The notes beneath the pieces are model-generated. The model saw nothing but the letters and a program-made list of their open reading frames with translations. It had not been told where the DNA came from and did no database searches. A stretch of DNA of 64,000 bases from Gluconacetobacter aggeris (GTDB taxonomy: Bacteria; Pseudomonadota; Alphaproteobacteria; Acetobacterales; Acetobacteraceae): positions 291,636 to 355,635 of the forward strand of contig NZ_JABEQD010000004.1 of the NCBI RefSeq assembly GCF_014174395.1, in the 5' to 3' direction. Every line of letters begins with the position of its first letter. Position 1 is the first letter of the stretch. Shown here one piece after another: positions 16,700-26,407 of the stretch. A program made the translations under genes and the position numbers.

Positions 16700-17902
16700 C
16701 TACAGGCTCAGCAGGAATGCGGTGTGCCACGGCGTGTCGGGGCGGGGGGGCTCCAGGGTGAGCGAGCCGCCATGGGCCAGGGCGATCTGGCGGGCGAGGC
16801 TGAGGCCGATGCCGTTGCCGTTGGGTTTCAGCGAGAAGAACGGGCGGAAGATCGCGTCGCGATAGGCGTCTTCGATGCCACTGCCATTGTCGCGGACGGC
16901 GATGACCATGCCGGTCGATGTGGCGTGGCCCTGGAGCCAGACGGTGGGGCCGGCGGCGTCGCTGGTGGCGAGGGCGGCTTCCGCCGCGTTGTTGAGCAGG
17001 TTCAGCAGCGCCTGTTCCATCTGCGCCGCGTCGAGGCGGACGATGACGCGCCGGGGCGGGACGCTCGTCTCCAGATGCACGCGGCCGTTCCAGCGGGCGT
17101 CGAACAGTGCGCCGAGCGCGCGCAGCAGGTCGTGCAGGTCGGTCGGGCGCAGGTCGGGGGGCGGCAGGCGGGCCAGGTCGCGATAGCCCTGCACGAAGCG
17201 GTCCAGCCCGCGCGTGCGGCGCAGGATGGTGCCCAATGCCTCGCGGATCATGTCCGCCGCCGGCGGGTCCATGGGATGGTCCGCGACCTCGTGGGCCGTT
17301 TCGGCCAGGGAGATGATCGGGGTCAGCGAGTTCATGATCTCGTGGCCGAGGATCTGGAGCAGGTCGCGCAGGGTGCGCGCGTCGGCGGCGTTCAGCTCCG
17401 CCTCGATATCGGTCAGGGCCAGGAAATGCGTCACCCCGCCCGCGCCGCTGCCTTGGGCGATGGCGAGCGCGAAGGTGCGGGGCGGGGCGTCCGGCATGGT
17501 GGGGATGCGCACGATGCGGCGTTCGGGCGTGGGGGGGCCCAGCAGGGATGCCGTGTCGGCGGGCAGGCGGTCCTCGGTGGCGAACAGGCGGCGGGCGGCG
17601 CGGTTGGCGGCGTGGAAGGCGCCGTCGCCCGTGCGGTAGAGCAGGGGGATGGGCGCATGGTCCAGCAGGGCCCGGTTGCGCAGCCGCTCGCGGTCGCCGG
17701 GCCGGACGAGGGAGGCTTCCACCCTTACCGGGCGGCGCGACAGGCCGGCCAGTGTGGCCAGGTGGATGGCCGCCGAGCCCAGGGCCGCCAGCGCCAGCAA
17801 TGCGGTGGTGGCATACAGGCCGGCTGCCAGCGCGCGTGGCGCCAGCAGGCAGGCGCCCGCGACCATGAGGATGCAGACCGCGAAGCTGCGGATGGCGCGC
17901 AT
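16700..17902 (-). CDS. Sensor histidine kinase, NtrY-like
   Basis: A 400-residue kinase with two N-terminal membrane segments (about residues 8-50) and almost no periplasmic loop, a PAS-like region, a phospho-acceptor site GHEIMNSLTPIISLAE, and an ATPase domain with N-box LNLLNNAAEAAL, G1 VRDNGSGI and G2 NGNGIGLSLARQIALAHGG. It should phosphorylate the regulator whose stop codon directly abuts its start (17903/17902). The pair is divergent from the efflux operon at 19299 and most likely controls it. The stimulus is unknown; the lack of a large external domain suggests sensing within or at the membrane. Confidence 0.88.
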   Translation of the reverse strand: MRAIRSFAVCILMVAGACLLAPRALAAGLYATTALLALAALGSAAIHLATLAGLSRRPVRVEASLVRPGDRERLRNRALLDHAPIPLLYRTGDGAFHAANRAARRLFATEDRLPADTASLLGPPTPERRIVRIPTMPDAPPRTFALAIAQGSGAGGVTHFLALTDIEAELNAADARTLRDLLQILGHEIMNSLTPIISLAETAHEVADHPMDPPAADMIREALGTILRRTRGLDRFVQGYRDLARLPPPDLRPTDLHDLLRALGALFDARWNGRVHLETSVPPRRVIVRLDAAQMEQALLNLLNNAAEAALATSDAAGPTVWLQGHATSTGMVIAVRDNGSGIEDAYRDAIFRPFFSLKPNGNGIGLSLARQIALAHGGSLTLEPPRPDTPWHTAFLLSL

Positions 17903-19105
17903 CTACAGGCCGTAGCGCGCCATGCGGCGATACAAAGCGGGGCGGGTCAGCCCGAGGTCGCGTGCCGCATGCGAGACATTGAAGCCGTGCCGGCGTAGCG
18001 CGGCCTCGATCAGGGTGCGTTCCGACTGGGCCAGGGTGGGGTTGTCGTGGGCGCGTTCGTCATCGGCGGAGAGAGGGGTGGTTGCGTCGCCCAGAACCAC
18101 CATCCGCTCCATGGCCGCGCGCAGTTCGCGGACATTCTGCGGCCAGGGGCGCAGGCGGAGGGCGTCGAGGGATGCCGCATCCAGCACCGGTTCGGCGAGG
18201 CCGTGGCGGATGGCGAAATAATGCAGGAAGTGGGCGGCGAGTGCCGGAATATCGTCCGGGCGCTCCGTAAGGGGTGGCAGCGATATGCGGACGGCCTCGA
18301 TCGGCAGCCACAGGCGGGGGGGCAGGCGGGCGGCGAGTTCCTCCGGCCCCAGGGCGGACAGGGCCAGGACACGGGGCGGGGCGGTGCCGTCCAGCCGGTC
18401 GGCCAGGGCGCGCTGGAGCGGGGATGTCAGTGCCTCGATACCGCGCAGGACCCAGGTGCCGTGTCCGGGCGGCAGGGCGGACAGGCCATCCGCGTCGAGC
18501 AGGAGCGGTGGCTGCGCATCGCCCGACCGCGCATGGATGCGGCGGGCCAGCAGGGTCTTGCCGCTGCCGGGTGGGCCGGAGAGCAGCATGTGCGCGCGGG
18601 TGGGGGCGATGCGGTCGGCCAGGGCGATCGGCGCGCGCATCTGCTGCGACACCGCGATCAGGACCGGTTCGCCCGTTTCGGCCTGCGGCGTTTCGGGGCG
18701 GGCTTCGCGCCGCTGGCGGTCCAGCGTGTCGTGCAGCAGGGTGACCAGCCGTTCGTTATGCCACGGCTTCATGACGAAATCGGTGGCGCCCTCGCGCATC
18801 GCGGCGACGGCGATGGCAACCCCGCTATGGCCTGTCACCACGATGACCGGCAAAGCGGGGCGCAGCGCGTGCAGGTCGCGCAGCAGGGCCAGCCCTTCCG
18901 CCCCGGTGGTGGCGCCGGGGGCGTAGTTGAGGTCCAGCAGCACCAGGTCGATCGGGTCGGCGGCGACGCGGGTGAGGGCCTCTGCCGCGTTGTGTGCCGC
19001 GAGTACGCAAAAACCGCGCCGCGTCAGCAGCAGGCGGGCGGCGGACTGGATGTCGGCATCGTCATCGACGAACAGGACCGTTGGCTGGCTGGCCGGGTCC
19101 GTCAT
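17903..19105 (-). CDS. NtrC-family response regulator with reduced AAA+ domain lacking GAFTGA
   Basis: 400 residues: an N-terminal receiver (VLFVDDDADIQSAARLLLTR; phospho-site LVLLDLNYAPG; VIVVTGHSGVAIAV; K in DFVMKPW), a shortened AAA+ region with Walker A GPPGSGKTLLARRIHARSG, the sensor-like R-finger segment LTERPDDIPALAAHFL and WPQNVRELRAAMERM, and a Fis-type helix-turn-helix at the end (LIEAALRRHGFNVSHAARDL, GLTRPALYRRM). The loop that carries GAFTGA, the sigma54 contact, is missing, so it probably activates a sigma70 promoter or represses. ATG 19103-19105 is chosen because the receiver domain starts right after it. Confidence 0.87.
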   Translation of the reverse strand: MTDPASQPTVLFVDDDADIQSAARLLLTRRGFCVLAAHNAAEALTRVAADPIDLVLLDLNYAPGATTGAEGLALLRDLHALRPALPVIVVTGHSGVAIAVAAMREGATDFVMKPWHNERLVTLLHDTLDRQRREARPETPQAETGEPVLIAVSQQMRAPIALADRIAPTRAHMLLSGPPGSGKTLLARRIHARSGDAQPPLLLDADGLSALPPGHGTWVLRGIEALTSPLQRALADRLDGTAPPRVLALSALGPEELAARLPPRLWLPIEAVRISLPPLTERPDDIPALAAHFLHYFAIRHGLAEPVLDAASLDALRLRPWPQNVRELRAAMERMVVLGDATTPLSADDERAHDNPTLAQSERTLIEAALRRHGFNVSHAARDLGLTRPALYRRMARYGL

Positions 19106-19167
19106 GGTGTGGTCGCTCCCGATTCGTTTCGCAGTCGTCCGGATACCGTCTTGACATGTCCAGGGGA

Positions 19168-19243
19168 CTGTCCGGTTTCGGACAGTTTGTCCGCTGGCGG
19201 ACAGGGTGAGGCGGTGATGCGGAAAACATCGTTTTCTTACAAT
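19168..19243 (+). promoter_or_regulatory. Divergent control region: two palindromes and a -10 box before the efflux operon
   Basis: CTGTCCG-GTTT-CGGACAG (19168-19185) and TGTCCG-CTGG-CGGACA (19188-19203) are perfect inverted repeats with the same TGTCCG half-site, centred 19 bases apart. A TACAAT -10 box lies at 19238-19243 with no good -35, so the palindromes would be centred near -54 and -73, as expected for an activator-dependent promoter. No GG-N10-GC sigma54 element fits. The likely binder is the neighbouring Fis-type regulator. Confidence 0.6.
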
Positions 19244-19298
19244 GGGATAAAAATCCGTCCGGGTACCATACACTGTTTGCGAACGAGGGAAACAGAGC

Positions 19299-20621
19299 AT
19301 GGACCGACCGATTTCATCCCCCGGCGCGGTGGCGTCGCCAACACGTCCGATCCCGGGTGGCGGGATGGATCGGGCCGTGCGCCGTCCGCGCCATCATGTG
19401 CTGATGCGGCGTGCGATGCGCTGGGGTGCTGCGGCGGCCGTGGTGATGGCTGGCGTGGTCGTGTGGCGGATGGTGCCGGCGTCGGGCACGCTGTCGGTCC
19501 GCAATGACCAGTTGACGATCGAGACTGTCCGTTCGGCGCCGTTTCTGGATTATCTGCCGGTTCGGGCCAGCGTGGCGCCGCTGCATGTGACCTATATCGG
19601 GGCGGTGCAGGGCGGCGAGGTGTCGGAGGTCGTGGCCCGTGACGGCGCGCTGGTGGCGAAGGGCGATATTCTCGCGCGGCTGACCAACCCGCAGCTTCAG
19701 CTCGATGTCACGTCGCGCGAGGCGCAGATTGCCAGCCAGTTGGGTGCGGTCAGCGCGCAGCGGCTGGCGTTGCAGCAGACGCGGACCGGCGAGGAAAGCC
19801 AGCTTGGCGAGGCGCGCTACAATCTGTTAAAGGCCCGGCGGGAGCTGGAGATTCACGAACAGCTTCATGGGCAGGGGTTCGAGTCCGACGCCAATCTGCA
19901 AAGCTATCGCGACGAGGCGGAGTATGATGCCAGCCGCGTGGCCCGGCTGGATGCGGCGCGGGCGCAGGACCTGGCGGTGGCGGCGCGGCAGAGCGACGAA
20001 ATCGACCGTGAGGCGCAGCGGCTGCGCAGCAATCTGGAAGTGGTGGAGGACAGTCTGAACGCGCTGGTGCTGCGCGCGCCGGTGGCCGGGCGGCTGACGA
20101 ATTTCGATCTTCAGCCGGGGCAGTCGCTGAAGGCGGGCGACCGGATCGGGCAGATCGACAGCGAGGGCCAGTATCGGCTGGATGCCGATATCGACGAATT
20201 CTATCTCGGCCGGGTTTCGGTCGGGCAGCGGGCGGATGCCGAAATGGGGGATGTGAAGGTCGCGATGACGGTGGCGCGCGTGCATCCGCAGGTGACCAAC
20301 GGCCAGTTCCGCGCCGAACTGACCTTTGACGGGGCGATGCCGGCCGGCCTGCGCCGGGGCGAGAGCGTGGATGTGCGGATCACGCTGGGGGAGACGCATC
20401 CGGCGCTGGTGTTGCCCAACGGCGCGTGGCTGGAAGCCGGCGGCGGATCGGCGGCCTTCGTCATGACGCCGGACGGGCATGGCGCCGACCGGGTGGCGAT
20501 CGCGTCCGGGCGGCGCAATCCGGAACAGGTGGAAATCACGGGCGGGCTGCACGCGGGGGATCGCGTGGTGGTCTCATCCTATAATTCCTACAAGAATTTC
20601 AATCATCTTTCGATCCACTGA
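19299..20621 (+). CDS. HlyD-type membrane fusion protein (efflux periplasmic adaptor)
   Basis: A 440-residue protein with one N-terminal transmembrane helix (WGAAAAVVMAGVVVWRM, about residues 42-58), a lipoyl-like half-motif (GGEVSEVVARDGALVAKGDI), a long coiled-coil hairpin (about 140-260), the second lipoyl half (LVLRAPVAGRLTNFDLQPGQ), and a beta-barrel/MPR end. It links an inner-membrane ABC pump to an outer-membrane channel. GAGGGA precedes ATG 19299. It is the first gene of the operon with the ATPase (20675), permeases and TolC-like protein. Confidence 0.9.
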   Translation: MDRPISSPGAVASPTRPIPGGGMDRAVRRPRHHVLMRRAMRWGAAAAVVMAGVVVWRMVPASGTLSVRNDQLTIETVRSAPFLDYLPVRASVAPLHVTYIGAVQGGEVSEVVARDGALVAKGDILARLTNPQLQLDVTSREAQIASQLGAVSAQRLALQQTRTGEESQLGEARYNLLKARRELEIHEQLHGQGFESDANLQSYRDEAEYDASRVARLDAARAQDLAVAARQSDEIDREAQRLRSNLEVVEDSLNALVLRAPVAGRLTNFDLQPGQSLKAGDRIGQIDSEGQYRLDADIDEFYLGRVSVGQRADAEMGDVKVAMTVARVHPQVTNGQFRAELTFDGAMPAGLRRGESVDVRITLGETHPALVLPNGAWLEAGGGSAAFVMTPDGHGADRVAIASGRRNPEQVEITGGLHAGDRVVVSSYNSYKNFNHLSIH

Positions 20622-20674
20622 AATCGACGGGGCCATTGAATAAACGGCCACTGAACGAACGGAACGCAACGGAC

Positions 20675-21358
<684 letters not shown>

Positions 21359-21370
21359 GGAGCGGCGGCG

Positions 21371-23842
21371 ATGCTGACGACCATCCTGCGCGGTGCCCTG
21401 CGGCAGGCGCGGCGCCATCCGGTCTATGTCGGGCTCGACCTTCTGGGTCTGGCGCTGGGGATCGGCGCGTTCCTGAGTCTGGCGTTGCTGGTGCGGTATG
21501 AATACGGTTTCAATGCCGGGCTGCCGGGTGTTGAGCGGCTGGTGCGGGTGGACGAACATTGGACGCTGGCCGGGATCGCGCCGATGGAGGAAGCGGATCT
21601 CAGCTTTCTCGCCCTGCCGTTTCTGCGCCAGGATTTTCCGGAAATCGAGGATGCCGCGCGGCTTCTGCCGTCGGCACTCCGTACCGAACAGGGTGGCACC
21701 TTTACGAAATTCGACGGTTATGAAACGGACCCGTCGTTCTTTCGTGTCTTTGGAATCGCCTTGTCGCGCGGGGTGGCGGACGATGCGCTGTCGCGGCCGG
21801 ACGGGCTGGTGCTGTCGGAAGCGGCCGCGATGAAGGCATTCGGCACGCGCGATATCCTGGGCCGGCGCGTTGAACTCAACAAAGCGGGCGTGCGGTCGGT
21901 TCATGTCGTGACCGGTGTCATGGCGCCCATTCATGGGCCGAATCTTCTTGCCCGTGCCGAGATGATCGTGCCCATTCCCGGCGAGGAAGCGCGGACGCGA
22001 TCGTGCTTTCTGTATTGGGGATCGGCGTGCGGCGCGATCGTCCTGCGTCTGAGGACGCCGGAGGATATCAGTGCCATGCGCGCGCGGCTGCGTGATTTCG
22101 TCATCCGCCATGCCTCGGGCGCCGATGACGATCGTGTCGCCATCGGCCCGCATCCGGAGAAGATCTATGAAATGCGGCTGGTGCCGCTGCGTCGCCTGAA
22201 TTTTTACGATGTGGGCGTGGTGGATAGCGATGACGGTGTGGACCGCAATGTGGTCAACGCGATCGGGCTGATCGGATTTCTGGCGCTGGTGCTGGCGTGT
22301 GCCAATACGGTCAATCTGGCCACCGCGCGGGCCGGGCTGCGGGCGCGGGAGGTCGCGGTGCGCAAGACGCTGGGTGCCACGCGCCGGGTGCTGTTCGTCC
22401 AGTTCATGGGCGAGGCGCTGGTCGTCACCGCCGTTGCGGGGATTGTCGGCCTGGTGCTGTGCGAGATCCTGACGCCCGAGATCGCGAGCCTGACCGGGGA
22501 AGGGGTGACGGTTTCATACGGGTTCGTGCTGGCGGTGCTGCCGGTGGTGGTCGTGGTGGCCGGCCTGGCCAGCGGGTTTCATCCGGCCACGATCCTGTCC
22601 GGCTATCGGCCCGCGGCCGTGCTGGCGGCGGCGCGCATGCCCTCGGGCGGGCGGGGTGCCGCGCGGCTGCGTAATGCGCTGGTCGCGGGGCAGTTCGCGA
22701 TCGCGATCGCCATCGTCATCTGCACGCTGGTGATCGACCGGCAGACCGCGTTCATGCGCGATGCCGACCGGGGATACAGCAAATCCGGCCTGCTGATCGG
22801 CCAGCAGGTGCTCGGCGGCGACCTGGAGCAGGAGCGCAGGATGCTCGATACCCTGCGGGCGGTGCCGGGTGTCTCCGCCGTCGGGTTTGGCGAACTGGAG
22901 CCGGCGCCCCATGCGATGTCGCGCTCGGATTATAAATATGCCGGGCCGAACGGCCAGGTTTCGATCCAGATGCTGTTCGACCGGGTCGGGCCCGGTTATT
23001 TCGAGGTCTATCGGCCGCGCCTGCTGGCGGGGCGCTGGTTCGACCCCGAACGCGGGCAGGACGAGGGGCCGGATGCCGACGATCTTCTGAAGAGCAGGGG
23101 AAGTTTCAATGTCGTCGTCAATGCCAGGACGACGGCGACATTGGGCTTCGCCACGCCCCGGCAGGCGATTGGCCAGGTCCTTACGGCGGATGGGCTGAGA
23201 GCGCGGATCATCGGGGTGGTGGACGACATGCGCTTCGTCTCGCCACGGGAGGAGGTGGCGCCGGAGATCATCTTCTTCGACACGTTGGCCCGGGTGCCGT
23301 TCGTCGATCCTGTTCCGGCCGTGCGCTTTCAGGGTGTGGCGCGGGCGGAGATGGCGCAGCGCCTCGACCGGGCCTGGGCCTCCGTCCGGCCGGAACTGGC
23401 CAGCAATTTCCAGCCGGCCGACGAGCGGATGGCCGAACTGTTCGTGGGCGACGAGCGGCGGGGGCATATCTTTACCGTCGGCGCAGTGGTGGCGCTGCTG
23501 ATCGCCTGCATGGGGCTGTATAGCCTGGCGGCTTTCTCGGCGATCCGGCGGGTGCATGAGATCGGCATCCGCAAGACGCTGGGGGCGTCGGGCCGGCAGA
23601 TCGTCAGCCTGCTGCTGCGCGATTTCCTGCGGCCGGTGGCGCTGGCCTGCGTGCTGGCCTGCCCGGTGGCGTGGGTCGTGATGCGGGCGTGGCTCTCGGG
23701 CTTCGAACAGCGCGTGCCGCTGAGCCTGCAGCCTTTCCTGGTCGCGGTCGCGGGGGCGTTGCTGATCGCGACGCTGACGGTGCTGGGGCAGACGCTGCGT
23801 GTCGCGCGTGCCGAGCCGGCGCGGGCGCTGCGGGCGCAGTAG
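21371..23842 (+). CDS. Large MacB/FtsX-family ABC permease, first copy
   Basis: 823 residues with two MacB_PCD-FtsX repeats. There is one membrane helix near residues 20-40 (GLALGIGAFLSLALLVRYEY), an extracytoplasmic domain, three helices around 290-410 including the FtsX signature LATARAGLRAREVAVRKTLG, a further helix at about 430-450, a second periplasmic domain, and three C-terminal helices starting VGAVVALLIACMGLYSLAAF, then HEIGIRKTLGASGRQIV. It lacks a fused ATPase domain and depends on the one upstream. It is strongly similar along its full length to the protein at 23937. Confidence 0.9.
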   Translation: MLTTILRGALRQARRHPVYVGLDLLGLALGIGAFLSLALLVRYEYGFNAGLPGVERLVRVDEHWTLAGIAPMEEADLSFLALPFLRQDFPEIEDAARLLPSALRTEQGGTFTKFDGYETDPSFFRVFGIALSRGVADDALSRPDGLVLSEAAAMKAFGTRDILGRRVELNKAGVRSVHVVTGVMAPIHGPNLLARAEMIVPIPGEEARTRSCFLYWGSACGAIVLRLRTPEDISAMRARLRDFVIRHASGADDDRVAIGPHPEKIYEMRLVPLRRLNFYDVGVVDSDDGVDRNVVNAIGLIGFLALVLACANTVNLATARAGLRAREVAVRKTLGATRRVLFVQFMGEALVVTAVAGIVGLVLCEILTPEIASLTGEGVTVSYGFVLAVLPVVVVVAGLASGFHPATILSGYRPAAVLAAARMPSGGRGAARLRNALVAGQFAIAIAIVICTLVIDRQTAFMRDADRGYSKSGLLIGQQVLGGDLEQERRMLDTLRAVPGVSAVGFGELEPAPHAMSRSDYKYAGPNGQVSIQMLFDRVGPGYFEVYRPRLLAGRWFDPERGQDEGPDADDLLKSRGSFNVVVNARTTATLGFATPRQAIGQVLTADGLRARIIGVVDDMRFVSPREEVAPEIIFFDTLARVPFVDPVPAVRFQGVARAEMAQRLDRAWASVRPELASNFQPADERMAELFVGDERRGHIFTVGAVVALLIACMGLYSLAAFSAIRRVHEIGIRKTLGASGRQIVSLLLRDFLRPVALACVLACPVAWVVMRAWLSGFEQRVPLSLQPFLVAVAGALLIATLTVLGQTLRVARAEPARALRAQ

Positions 23843-23936
23843 GCGACATGACGGCATCCGTTTTCATTCCGGTCGTGCTTCCCGCCCTGGCGGGGAGGGT
23901 GGCCTTGCGCCCTGTGGCGGCCTGGGGAGGCATTGC

Positions 23937-26402
23937 GTGCTTGCTACCATCCTGAAAAGCGTCGTGCGTCAGATTCGGCGGCATCCGCTCTATGTCGGGC
24001 TCAATGTCTTCGGGCTTGCGTTGGGGATCGGCGTGTTTCTGACGCTGGCGCTGCTGGTGCGCTACGAATACAGTTTCAACGCCGCGTTGCCGGATGTGGA
24101 CAGGCTGGTCCGGGTGGACACCCATTGGGCGATGCCAGGCACCCCGCCGTTCGAATTCGCGGGAAGCACGTTTCGCGCTCTGCCATTTCTGCGCGAAGAT
24201 TTTCCCGAGATCGAAGCGGGTATCCGGTTGGAAAACACCGAACTGCGCACGGAGCGGGACGGGGCTTTTTCCTCGTTCGTCTCCGGCCTGACCGATCCTG
24301 CCTTCTTCAGTGTTTTCGGACTGAAACTGCTGCATGGGACGCCGGACCAGGCGCTGGCGCGGCCGGATGGGCTGGTGCTCTCGGCTCGTGCCGCGATCCG
24401 GCTGTTCGGGACGACGGACGTGATGGGGCGGATGGTGCCGCTCAACCGCGATGGGGTGACGGTGACGCATATCGTTACCGGCGTGCTGGCGCACCGGACG
24501 ACGCCGGACTTTCTCTCCGGCATCGAGATGCTGGCGCCGTTTTCCTCGGGGGACATGACGGCCTTGCCTTGCTTCCTGAGTTGGGGGAGCGATTGCGGCA
24601 ATATTTATCTCAAGTTTCGCAGGACGGGGGATGCCGATGCGGTGAACGCGCGGCTGCGCGATTTCGTCATCCGCCATGCAGCGGGAGCAGAGAGCGATTC
24701 CAGCGCGCTGGGGCGGCATCCCGAGAAGATCTTCGGGCTGTTGCTGGCGAAGCTGGGGGAGGCGCGGTTCAATGATTTCCACGTCCTATATGCCGAGGAC
24801 GGGGTGGACCGCACCGTTATCAATAGTATCGGGCTGATGGGTTTGCTGGCTCTGGCGCTCGCCTGTGCCAATGCGGTCAATCTGGCTACTGCACGGGCAG
24901 GTCTGCGCGCCCGCGAGGTGGCGATCCGCAAGGCGCTTGGCGCTTCGCGGCGGGTGCTGTTCATCCAGTTCACGGGGGAAGCGATGCTGGCGGCCGCCAT
25001 TGCCGGCGTGCTTGGCCTTGCCCTGTGCGAGATTCTGGTGCCCGAGGTCGCGAGCCTGACGGGGGAAGAGCTTGTGGTGTGCTACGGGCCGGTCGCCGTG
25101 GTTCTGCCGCTGATCGTGCTGGTCTGCGGATTTGCCAGCGGGATCTATCCTTCCATGGTCCTGTCGGGCTATCGCCCGGCCGCCGTGCTGGCTGCCGCAC
25201 GGATGCCGTCCGGCGGACGGGGGGCGGCGCGGCTGCGCGATGCGCTGGTGATGGGGCAGTTCGGCATCGCGATCACGATCGTGATCTGCATGCTGGTGAT
25301 CAATCGTCAGACGGACTTCATGCGCACGGCCGATCCCGGCTATGTACGCTCGGGATTGCTGATCGGGTCCCCGATGCCGGGCAACGACCTCGCTCTTCAG
25401 CGCAGGATGCTGGATGCGCTGCGTGCCGTGCCGGGAGTGGTCACGGTCGGTTTCGGCGAACTGGCGCCGCGCCCAAACACAAAGAACTTTGGGACATACA
25501 GTTATGACGGGCTGGCCGGGCCGATACGCGTCTCTCTGCTACAGGATATTGTGAGTACCGGCTATTTCGAGGTCTATCGGCCGCGCCTGCTCGCCGGGCG
25601 CGGGTTCGATGCTGCCCGCGGGCAGGACGACATGCCGTCGCGCGACGAAATGCAGACCCGTACGGCCAGCGTCATTCTCAATGCCAGGGCAGTGTCGCGA
25701 TTCGGCTTTGCCTCGCCGGACCAGGCGATCGGCAAGACCATCAGGAGCGGCAAGAGGATGGCCCGGGTCGTCGGCGTGATCGACGATGTACGCTTCGAAT
25801 CACCTCGGCAGGCCGTCTATCCTGAGATCGTCTTCTTCGACACGCTTTCGAAGCAGCCATTCAACGAACCCATTCCCGCCGTCCGGTTCCAGGGGGGCGC
25901 GGAATCCGACATGGCGCGGCGTCTGAATCGCGCATGGGCGGGTATTCTTCCCGACATTTCCGGCGATTTTTCGGCTGTCGATGCACGGATGGCGGCCTAT
26001 TACAGCGGCGACGAGCGGCGCGGGCGGATCTTTACGCTGGGGGCGGTGGCGGCGCTGCTGATTGCCTGCATGGGGCTGTATGGGCTGGCGGCGTTTGCGG
26101 CCGCGCGGCGGATGCATGAGGTGGGCATCCGCAAGACGCTGGGGGCCACCGGGCGGCAGGTCGTCGTGCTGCTGCTGGCGGATTCCCTCCGGCCCGTGGC
26201 GCTGGCCTGCGTGCTGGCCTGTCCGGTCGCCTGGATGCTCATGCGGCGCTGGCTGGCCGGGTTCGACGAGCGCATCGCGCTGACGCCGGCGCATTTCCTG
26301 ATCGCGGTGGCGGGGGCCTTCGCCATCGCCATTCTCACCGTCCTTGGACAGACCTTTCATCTGGCGCGCGCCGAGCCGGCGCGCGCCTTGCGGGCGGAGT
26401 GA
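23937..26402 (+). CDS. Large MacB/FtsX-family ABC permease, second copy
   Basis: 821 residues, collinear with the preceding permease: TILKSVVRQIRRHPLYVGLN at the start, LATARAGLRAREVAIRKALG in the middle, and VGIRKTLGATGRQVVVLLLA at the end. The start is GTG 23937, supported by GGAGG at 23926-23930 and by alignment with the paralogue; the frame is open further upstream but that part has no similarity. The two copies are a tandem duplication and may form a heterodimeric pump, as an alternative to two separate homodimers. Confidence 0.9.
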   Translation: MLATILKSVVRQIRRHPLYVGLNVFGLALGIGVFLTLALLVRYEYSFNAALPDVDRLVRVDTHWAMPGTPPFEFAGSTFRALPFLREDFPEIEAGIRLENTELRTERDGAFSSFVSGLTDPAFFSVFGLKLLHGTPDQALARPDGLVLSARAAIRLFGTTDVMGRMVPLNRDGVTVTHIVTGVLAHRTTPDFLSGIEMLAPFSSGDMTALPCFLSWGSDCGNIYLKFRRTGDADAVNARLRDFVIRHAAGAESDSSALGRHPEKIFGLLLAKLGEARFNDFHVLYAEDGVDRTVINSIGLMGLLALALACANAVNLATARAGLRAREVAIRKALGASRRVLFIQFTGEAMLAAAIAGVLGLALCEILVPEVASLTGEELVVCYGPVAVVLPLIVLVCGFASGIYPSMVLSGYRPAAVLAAARMPSGGRGAARLRDALVMGQFGIAITIVICMLVINRQTDFMRTADPGYVRSGLLIGSPMPGNDLALQRRMLDALRAVPGVVTVGFGELAPRPNTKNFGTYSYDGLAGPIRVSLLQDIVSTGYFEVYRPRLLAGRGFDAARGQDDMPSRDEMQTRTASVILNARAVSRFGFASPDQAIGKTIRSGKRMARVVGVIDDVRFESPRQAVYPEIVFFDTLSKQPFNEPIPAVRFQGGAESDMARRLNRAWAGILPDISGDFSAVDARMAAYYSGDERRGRIFTLGAVAALLIACMGLYGLAAFAAARRMHEVGIRKTLGATGRQVVVLLLADSLRPVALACVLACPVAWMLMRRWLAGFDERIALTPAHFLIAVAGAFAIAILTVLGQTFHLARAEPARALRAE

Positions 26403-26407
26403 TCGTC

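Noticed and set aside
19106..19298. Possible sigma54 promoter before the efflux operon
   Set aside because: TTTGC at 19276-19280 and TGGC at 19195-19198 are present, but no GG-N10-GC pair exists; the neighbouring regulator also lacks GAFTGA.
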